Under the pieces are notes generated by a model. The model was given only the letters and a program-made list of their open reading frames with translations, was not told where the DNA came from and did no database searches. Shown here in pieces: positions 59,301 to 64,000 of a stretch of 64,000 bases of DNA. Source of the DNA: Lamellibrachia columna (taxonomy: Eukaryota; Annelida; Polychaeta; Sabellida; Siboglinidae). Each line of letters begins with the position of its first letter. Position 1 is the first letter of the stretch. Where the stretch lies: the NCBI GenBank assembly GCA_963662155.1, contig OY759270.1, positions 49,625,664 to 49,689,663 of the forward strand. The letters run 5' to 3'. Both the position numbers and the translations under genes were made by a program.

Positions 59301-62300
59301 GCCTTTGCTGTTCACTCTTTATACTACGCCACTCAGCTCTGTTATCCAAAATCATAATTTGGATCACCACCTTTACGCAGATGACACACAGATCTACATT
59401 TCTTTGGCTACCTCAGATGCAAATTGCTCCCTAAATCAGCTCAGCGATTGTCTCCACGAAATATTCCTCTGAATGACTGACAGCAGATTAAAGTTAAATG
59501 CAGACAAAATTGAATTTCTCATCATTGGTACTCCAAAGCAGTGTGGCAAACTTGATGGTTTTTCCCCGACACATATCCTGAGTCAAAATATTACACCAGC
59601 AGCCTCAGCGAGGAATTTGGGAGTCACCTTTGATAAGAACTTCAACTTTAGACAACATATTTCTCAAACGTGTCGTTGCTGTTTTTATCATATCCGTGAT
59701 CTTCGCCGTATTCGCTAGTATATGTCACTTTCTGTCACTAAAACTATTGCAACAGCTCTTTTTAGAAGCAGACTTGATTATTGCAATTCCCTCCTTCATA
59801 ATATTGCTATCAAGGATATTACAAAACTTCAATGTGTCCAGAATTGTTTGGCTAGGGTAGTTACACGATCTCCTCATTTCTCTCGCTCAGTGCCACTTCT
59901 AAAATCATTGCATTGGCTCCCTGTGCGATATCGCATTATTTTTAAGATCTGTACATTTACCTATCAAGCCCTATCAACCAAACAACCTGCATATTTACAT
60001 TCAATGCTCACTCCAGCAAGACAGCCCAGACAGCTTCGGTCGTCTGGTTCTGATTTACTTTCTGTTCCCAGAGTTTAAACAAATGCTGGAACTGAAGCTT
60101 TCTCAGTTGCCGCACCAACCCGGCAGCAAGAAATATAGCTTCATTTCGCTGTAATCTGAAAACCTTTCTTTTAAATTGCCTATCCTCCTTAGCTTCTTGG
60201 CACCTCCATCCATCAGTTGACGACTTTTTGCATTGTACATGGGCACGAAAAAGCCTAATCCTTTGGTTTTGTTGCGCCACTGAGCTTGGACTTTCTGAGG
60301 ATATTGGCGCCATAGAAGTCATTTTATTATTAGTATTTGTAGGTGTGTGACTGGAGATAATGGTTGTTATTCACTCCAGGCCACATAAATTACATGTTGA
60401 CAGAGATGGAACAATGTGGCAAGATTCCTTGTTATTGCTATGTATGTTATTGCATTTATGGTCTATGAAACAATTATTAAAAATGTATTTGTCTCTCATA
60501 GCAATTAGCTTAATATACAACATGTGACATTTGCTATAAAATATTCATCATATTGTGATTTTACAGCAGTACTGCCAGTTTGCTGAACCATTTCCTGTGA
60601 TATGTTGTATAAGCTGAATCATGCTGACAGTTTGAATTTGTATATATTGAATCATGTGCATAGTTGTGTGCTGATGTTTGGGCTTGATTATGATTCTTCC
60701 TGTGATCAGCAGTAATCCATTAAACTCTAAACTGCAACAAGAAATGATGACCAATGTATAATCAGACTGATGTCTACTAACCATTATAGTTACCCATGTA
60801 ACTAAAAACAATAAAAAGATTTAGTACAATGTAAGCTTACCAAGATATTCATTACACAACCCACCATTAGCACCCAGGCATAATTAAGTGCTCATTAAAT
60901 TTTTTTACAGCTGACAATCATGTGCTCAGTCAACTGCTAACAGTCATATGCTGACAGTCACGTCATTTTCCAGCTAATGTTGTGTTCTGTCTGCAGGCTT
61001 GACTGTGCTGTCAAGACCTTTCGCAATGAAGGTTTCTTTGGCATGTACCGAGGTAGGTGGAATAAAATTAAAAATTCATGATGCGGTCAGAGAGGCTCCC
61101 ATTGAGACATTAAATGTTGCTCTCATAATCACAGCCAACCTATTTACTAATGTATTTAGTATTGTTTTCAAATCAACTGTCATGTGATCACCACAATAAC
61201 TAGCCATTGATCAGCATACATGCACATTTGTAATGATTTAAGTGCGCATTTATGTCAGGCTCTGATGTGTATTATATATACCTGGTATACAAACTTATTC
61301 TCACATAAATTTGAGAAAATCTGTATCTCCATATGTAATGCAGTGCACATATAGTTAAATTTATATGTGTGTATTTTAACTTTAATATTGACAAATATAC
61401 CAGTTAGGAATAAGACAGCAGCATGATTCATAATTCATGATAAAGTGCTTTTTAAGTAAATGTAATATTATTATGTATGTATTGGTGAGTAATGTTTTAG
61501 TTGAGTTTGTCAGTTTATCCTGGCTGGCCTAAACGTTTGGGGAACAAACAACCTGTCTTGTAATAAGTTATCACTATGTCTGGGTGCAGGGCTTAGTTTG
61601 TGAGTAGGGTCAGTCTGTTTGATTAGAATGATTGTGTGCATGTCTGTCTGACCATGGTGTTTATTGTAGGGTCAGGGGTCAACCTGTTGCTCATCACCCC
61701 AGAGAAGGCAATCAAGTTGGTGGGAAATGATTTCTTCCGACATGTTCTTGTCAACAAACAGTAAGTTATTCACCCACATTATACTACCATGCAGTTACCT
61801 CAACAATTTCCCTTAAAACAATTTGAAATGACCAACATAATTGAGCAATATCTGACACAGGTGGACCACACATAAATAATTAAAACTGCACACTCTCAAT
61901 AAATCAAACAGTTCCTTGTCCATCTAGACCTAATGGCAACTTTGTTAAATCTTACTACTTGTGAATTTGGTGTGACATATTTCTTAAAAAATTAATGTGT
62001 GTTTCCTGTGTTATTTTCATCCATATATAATTTGTTTCTTGTCAAGGTGCCATATAACGTCACTGTTTATGTCAGTAGGACTTTTACAACAAGTGATAAA
62101 TTTGTTATCGCAAATTATACAGCAATTAACAACCAACACGCTCACTGTAAGTTTACATACTTAAGCTGAGAAAAGTGAGCAGTACATTGCTGTAGGCACA
62201 ACTGCTTCTGTTACTTGTGGCTCAGTGGTTAGAATGTAGGACTCTCAATTGAGAGGACCGGGGTTTGAGTCCTCTTGCTGTCTTTTCAAAGCTTGGGCAA

Positions 62301-62643
62301 TATTGTTTATTCAGTTCACTCGGGTGCTATAAATGAGTACTTGACTACAGGCAGAGGTGGATGTATGTAAATAGTATTCATGCAGTAATTGCAGCTCCCA
62401 GAGAAGTCAGGTTGGTGTTGGAATGAAGTGTAAAGCGCTTTGGGCAGTCCTCAGGACTTGATACTGTATTATATAAGATCTTACCTTCAATTTTGCTTGT
62501 GTAGCCTTCAGTATCATGTAACAGGAACAAGTTGACCCTGCCGCGAGAGATGTTGGCTGGGTCGGGGGCCGGCATGTGTCAGATCATTGTCACAACTCCA
62601 ATGGAACTACTCAAGATCCAACTACAGGACGCTGGCCGCACGG
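56399..62643 (+). CDS. SLC25A22: Mitochondrial glutamate carrier-like (SLC25A22/SLC25A18), partial
   Basis: Spliced gene continuing beyond the window. Exons: 56399-56475 (5'UTR, ATG at 56456, MDKKDFS), 57649-57783, 60997-61052, 61670-61760, 62525-62643; phases agree at every junction. The protein begins [20 protein letters not shown], with carrier signatures [10 protein letters not shown] (repeat 1), [16 protein letters not shown] (repeat 2, the glutamate-carrier variant) and [11 protein letters not shown] (second half of repeat 2 or start of repeat 3 in the family layout). These words are characteristic of glutamate/H+ symporters of the inner mitochondrial membrane. About 140 of an expected ~320 residues are present. 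No defects seen. It could equally be the single invertebrate ancestor of A22 and A18. Confidence 0.93.
58089..58852. mobile_element. Non-autonomous hAT-type element in a carrier-gene intron
   Basis: The left end CAGTGGTTCATAACCTTTTT and right end GGGTTGAGAACTGCT form the inverted CAGTGGTTCTCAACC-type terminus used by many hAT (Charlie/MER-like) elements, and the subterminal GTGACCCA / TGGGTTGCAACCC words also recur. No transposase frame remains. Ends are approximate at the right. Confidence 0.65.
58950..60330 (+). mobile_element. LINE reverse-transcriptase fossil (CR1/L2-like), plus strand
   Basis: Open pieces at 58957-59286, 59473-59718 and 59722-60078 in succession encode [20 protein letters not shown], then (59281-59400 region) a YADDTQIY catalytic block, then [16 protein letters not shown] and [24 protein letters not shown] and [10 protein letters not shown], the conserved order of CR1/L2-type RTs from domain 2 to the C-terminus. 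Stops at 59284, 59470 and 59716 show it is dead. The 5' part (endonuclease, ORF1) is absent, as is normal for truncated insertions. It lies in the intron 57784-60996. Confidence 0.88.
62214..62485 (+). mobile_element. tRNA-derived SINE in the carrier-gene intron
   Basis: The head has a pol III A box (TGGCTCAGTGG, 62218-62228) and B box (GGTTTGAGTCC, 62262-62272) at tRNA spacing. The body ends with GTGTAAAGCGCTTTGGGCAG and a TATATAAG tail, a 3' module widespread in SINEs of molluscs and other marine animals. No acceptor-stem pairing, so it is not a tRNA gene. Confidence 0.75.
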
Positions 62644-63699
62644 GTGAGTGAGGGTGAAGGGGCAGTTCGCTCAGGTCACTGAGAAGTCACCGATTTTCAA
62701 CCAAGAAATAGTGTACACATAATACTGACGTAGGATGGGTGATGACTGTGATGTTACAATTGTAGAAGTCATCATTTGGGATAGAAGTACAGATTGAGTT
62801 TATGACTCGGTCTTGATGAAATATTAATGTTTTAGCATTGAACCCAATTTAGTGTACACGTTGAAGACTGGCATGTGTATTGTGATTGGTGCAGCTTGTG
62901 TGCACATGTTTGTTTTCTAGCATAGCTGAAGAATTAAGGGCCACTCTCTAAAATTGTCTGACAGTTCGTTTTGAAGTTTCGTGGAAATGAAATGAGTTGA
63001 ATAATGGCTACACGCAGATTATGTTAGTGATACAGGAGGTAACTGTTGAATAATGGAAATAAGGAAATGTTTTACTACAAGGAATATATTCCATGGAAAA
63101 GTATTTGACACAAAGAACTCGCAAAGAATCAGTATGCTGTGATACAAGAGGTCAATGGCAACCTTAATGAGGACATGCGTACTGTGCAAATGAACTTTGT
63201 AGAAAACATTTTGTGAAGCAACATTAAAGAAATCCAGTCACCCTAGATGTTAACAAAAACACCGTTACACTGCATCCACATGTAGAACACTACACAATGA
63301 ATGTTCAGAATGAAAATACTTTTAACTGCTTATTTGTATCTTGGAATGACGTTCTCGTTGAAAAGGGCCAAATGGATGCATGGTAATAGCACTGAGTAGA
63401 AAACTTCAGGAATGTGCACAATATGATGGCGAAAGGACCCTCCCACTTTACAAGCTGTTGCCGTGACGCCAACACCAATTCATGTCAAGGAAATTATGAT
63501 AAATGGGTGAAGATAACAACTAAATGTCAAACATATTAGAAGTCGCAACCCCAGACACGCACTTGTGGACGTAGTCGAGGACTTGGGTGCGAGTGCAAAG
63601 AAACTAATCACCCGTAGTTAAAATGTGTAACATAGCATTCAGTAGAACATATATAGAATCAGTTTGACATATATAGAATACATATATACTTTGTTTTAA

Positions 63700-64000
63700 G
63701 GATAGTTCTTATGCCCATTACCAAGCTACGATGTTTATTGTTACACCCGGTACCAAGCTACAATGTTTATTTTTACACCCGGTACCAAGCTACTATGTTT
63801 ATTGTTACACCCGGTACCAAGCTACAATGTTTATTTTTACACCCGGTACCAAGCTACGATGTTTATTGTTACACCCGGTACCAAGCTACAATGTTTATTG
63901 TTACACCCGGTACCAAGCTACAATGTTTATTTTTACACCCGGTACCAAGCTACAATGTTTATTGTTACACCCGGTACCAAGCTACAATGTTTATTTTTAC
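63700..64000 (+). repeat. 32-bp minisatellite running off the window end
   Basis: Units of about 32 bp contain CACCCGGTACCAAGCTAC and ATGTTTATTGTTA. Copies alternate ATTGTTAC with ATTTTTAC in a nearly regular manner, giving a 64-bp higher-order period. The array continues past base 64000. Confidence 0.9.

Noticed and set aside
62214..62290. A functional tRNA gene
   Set aside because: A and B boxes are present but there is no paired acceptor stem and it continues into a SINE body.

Overview
The window is animal genomic DNA with two spliced host genes, marine-invertebrate-style introns, abundant microsatellites and minisatellites, a tRNA-derived SINE, and LINE and hAT fossils. A mollusc or similar marine bilaterian is plausible, but I cannot name the species. 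Host gene 1 (about 298-19150, +) is the SCAF4/SCAF8 (CTD-interacting SR/RRM) gene; its first exons lie before the window and its last exon and 3'UTR are present. Host gene 2 (from 56399, +, running off the right edge) is a mitochondrial glutamate carrier of the SLC25A22/SLC25A18 type; five exons are visible and the C-terminal part is outside.

Between the two genes sits a complete Polinton/Maverick (integrated adinto-like DNA virus or transposon) at 20215-52078. Its ends are exact: 5'-AGTAGTTAAGG...CCTTAACTACT-3', terminal inverted repeats of about 225-235 bp carrying telomere-like CCCTAA repeats, and a perfect 6-bp target duplication ACTGAC at 20209-20214 and 52079-52084. All its genes lie on the + strand: an RPA-like ssDNA-binding protein, an acidic accessory protein, protein-primed DNA polymerase B with N-terminal zinc fingers, a packaging ATPase, two conserved accessory/structural proteins, two tiny membrane proteins, an rve integrase with a chromodomain-like tail, a third small membrane protein, minor capsid, a core-like basic protein, major capsid and an adenain-type protease. 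Most carry stops or frameshifts, so the copy looks dead (some single-base slips lie in homopolymers and could be assembly errors). The protease, both tiny membrane ORFs and the third membrane protein are intact.

The most striking object is a second element inside the first. At 28205-44357 a 16,153-bp nearly perfect palindrome (two arms of about 8.06 kb around a 28-bp spacer at 36270-36297) has split the polymerase gene just after its catalytic motif C. It has its own 6-bp target duplication, AACATT (28199-28204 and 44358-44363), and the same AGTAGTTA...TAACTACT ends, so it entered by Polinton-type integration. The polymerase frame resumes immediately beyond the right duplication. Each arm carries, from centre outward: nuclear-receptor-type half-sites, a (GT)n tract of about 170 bp, a CCAAT/TATA promoter, a two-exon gene for a 124-residue protein with LC8-type TQT motifs, about 4.6 kb of a 427-bp higher-order satellite, two short fossils of the Polinton protease gene, and tandem repeats near the tip. 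It encodes no polymerase, integrase or capsid. I read it as a non-autonomous, mirror-duplicated Polinton derivative, mobilised in trans, with twin divergent genes.

The flanks hold a foldback element beside (AT)n (52435-52613), a CR1-like LINE fossil with an SGNH-type ORF1 (53.5-55.5 kb, -), an hAT-type non-autonomous element (58.1-58.85 kb), a second LINE fossil (58.9-60.3 kb, +), a tRNA-derived SINE (62.2-62.5 kb) and a 32-bp minisatellite running off the window end.
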